NCBI GenBank assembly: GCA_032358255.1
Contig: JAULBX010028648.1
Span: 2,430 to 27,527, forward strand
DNA: 25,098 bases
Reading direction: 5' to 3'
From: Heterotrichella gracilis
Lineage: Eukaryota > Sar > Xanthophyceae > Tribonematales > Xanthonemataceae
The notes under the pieces were generated by a model, which did no database searches, was not told the origin of the DNA, and worked only from the letters and a program-made list of their open reading frames with translations. Below are positions 24,411 through 25,098 of this stretch, in pieces (the first letter of the stretch is position 1; every line of letters starts with the position of its first letter). Both the position numbers and the translations under genes were made by a program.

Positions 24411-25098
24411 CTGCTCCTGCGCCACGCTGATGTTTGCCAGGGTGTTGAGCAGCTGCTGCTGGTAGCGGCGCACCCGGAACCTGCGCGGCGCGCCCCGAAC
24501 CCTGCCGTTGCTGGCAGCGGCATCCTCACCAGCTGCGACCACCGATGCCCTGGGCGCCGCTGCCTGCCCTAGCTGCGTGCGGCTGTGGGGGGCGGCCATC
24601 GGCACCTCTGCCACCTCTGCTGGGGCGTCCAGCACCATATGGGTGGGTGTGGAGGGAGCCCCCTGAGGCTCTGACGCCTCTGGTGAGGAGTCCTGAGGCG
24701 CCTCTGCTGGGGAGCCCATCAGCATGGGGTACATGGGGGGACCCCGGCAGTGGCGCTTGCCGCGCGCGCCCTGCTCACTGCCATCGCTGACAGCGCCATC
24801 CTCATCATCTGCCTCCACCACCCTCCTGGACACCACTGCCTGCCCCCGCTGGGTGAGGCTGTGGGGAGCGCCCTCCGGCACCTCTGGGGGGGCGTCCAGC
24901 AGCATGAGGGGGGGTGTGGGGGGAGACTCAGCACCCCAGCTGCCCCGGCTGCGGCGCTTGCCCCACCCAAGGCTGGGCGCTGCTGCCCGCCCCCCCTTAG
25001 TGCGGGGGTGGGAAGCCTCCTGTGGCACCACTGCTGTGCAGGCCACCAGCATGGGGGGAGGTGTGTGAGGAGATGGGGCACCCCGGCAGGGGCGCTTG
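24411..25098 (-). CDS. Family A copy 3 N-terminal repeat exon (partial, runs off edge)
   Basis: The minus strand is open from the window edge to the donor CAG|GTGGGTG. It encodes Pro/Ala-rich repeats of roughly 55-85 residues, each with a PPMLV- or LMLLDAP-type block, APHSxTQxGQA, a short acidic stretch with EDAAxSNG or EDGAVSDG, and RGA/RGKRHCRG. It ends in RRFRVRRYQQQLLNTLAN and ISVAQEQ. The frame extends upstream past the Met at 25052 (KRPCRGAPSPHT), so the true start lies outside the window. Alternating acidic and KR-rich motifs suggest a disordered nuclear protein, but that is inference. It is the least damaged copy. Confidence 0.55.

Noticed and set aside
23742-25052. A single uninterrupted 436-codon gene
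   Set aside because: Comparison with copy 2 and good splice sites at 24411 and 23856-23957 indicate exons and an intron inside the frame; the part below 23855 aligns with intron sequence of the other copies.

Overview
The window looks like repeat-rich, intron-containing nuclear DNA of a eukaryote. There are no operons or bacterial-style dense genes. Coding signal occurs as short blocks bounded by GT..AG sites with pyrimidine-rich acceptors, and most of the window is dispersed or tandem repeats. A stand-alone glutamate 5-kinase with a C-terminal PUA-like domain, mixed base composition, long C/A-rich introns and TGTAA motifs in T-rich stretches would fit a chlorophyte green alga. That assignment is a low-confidence inference. 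Every coding block I can recognise with confidence lies on the minus strand.

Layout. 1-540: array of a 142-bp satellite. 965-1140: degenerate tandem repeat. 1358-3107: three consecutive exons of a glutamate 5-kinase (proB) gene, minus strand, with two in-frame stops. 3590-4860: first copy of an unidentified multi-exon repeat family (family A). 4938-5190 and 5718-6060: two further copies of the proB 3' end. 6391-6901: the first two recognisable proB exons, the first with a one-base frameshift. The central exons of the kinase are absent. 7070-7690: repeat family C. 7700-8900: T-rich DNA without a supported gene.

9034-12230: inverted and tandem copies of a non-LTR retrotransposon 3' region (family B), whose minus strand carries a reverse-transcriptase-type Cys/His knuckle. 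Between two near-identical ~460-bp copies lies about 615 bp of bacterial-looking DNA containing a fragment of glucose-6-phosphate isomerase (pgi). 12240-16000: several exon-like blocks I cannot name, plus strong hairpins. 16017-16138: a 45-bp minisatellite open in frame on the minus strand. 17175-17480: another family B fragment. 17795-18375: a ~200-bp duplication. 18372-20930 and 22270-25098: second and third copies of family A, separated by a second family C copy (21097-21692).

The proB and family A copies keep their introns, so they arose by DNA-level segmental duplication and not by retroposition. The proB pieces cannot make a working enzyme as they stand. They look like overlapping remains of at least two tandem gene copies broken up by repeats. 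I found no CRISPR array, rRNA, tRNA or prokaryotic defence system.
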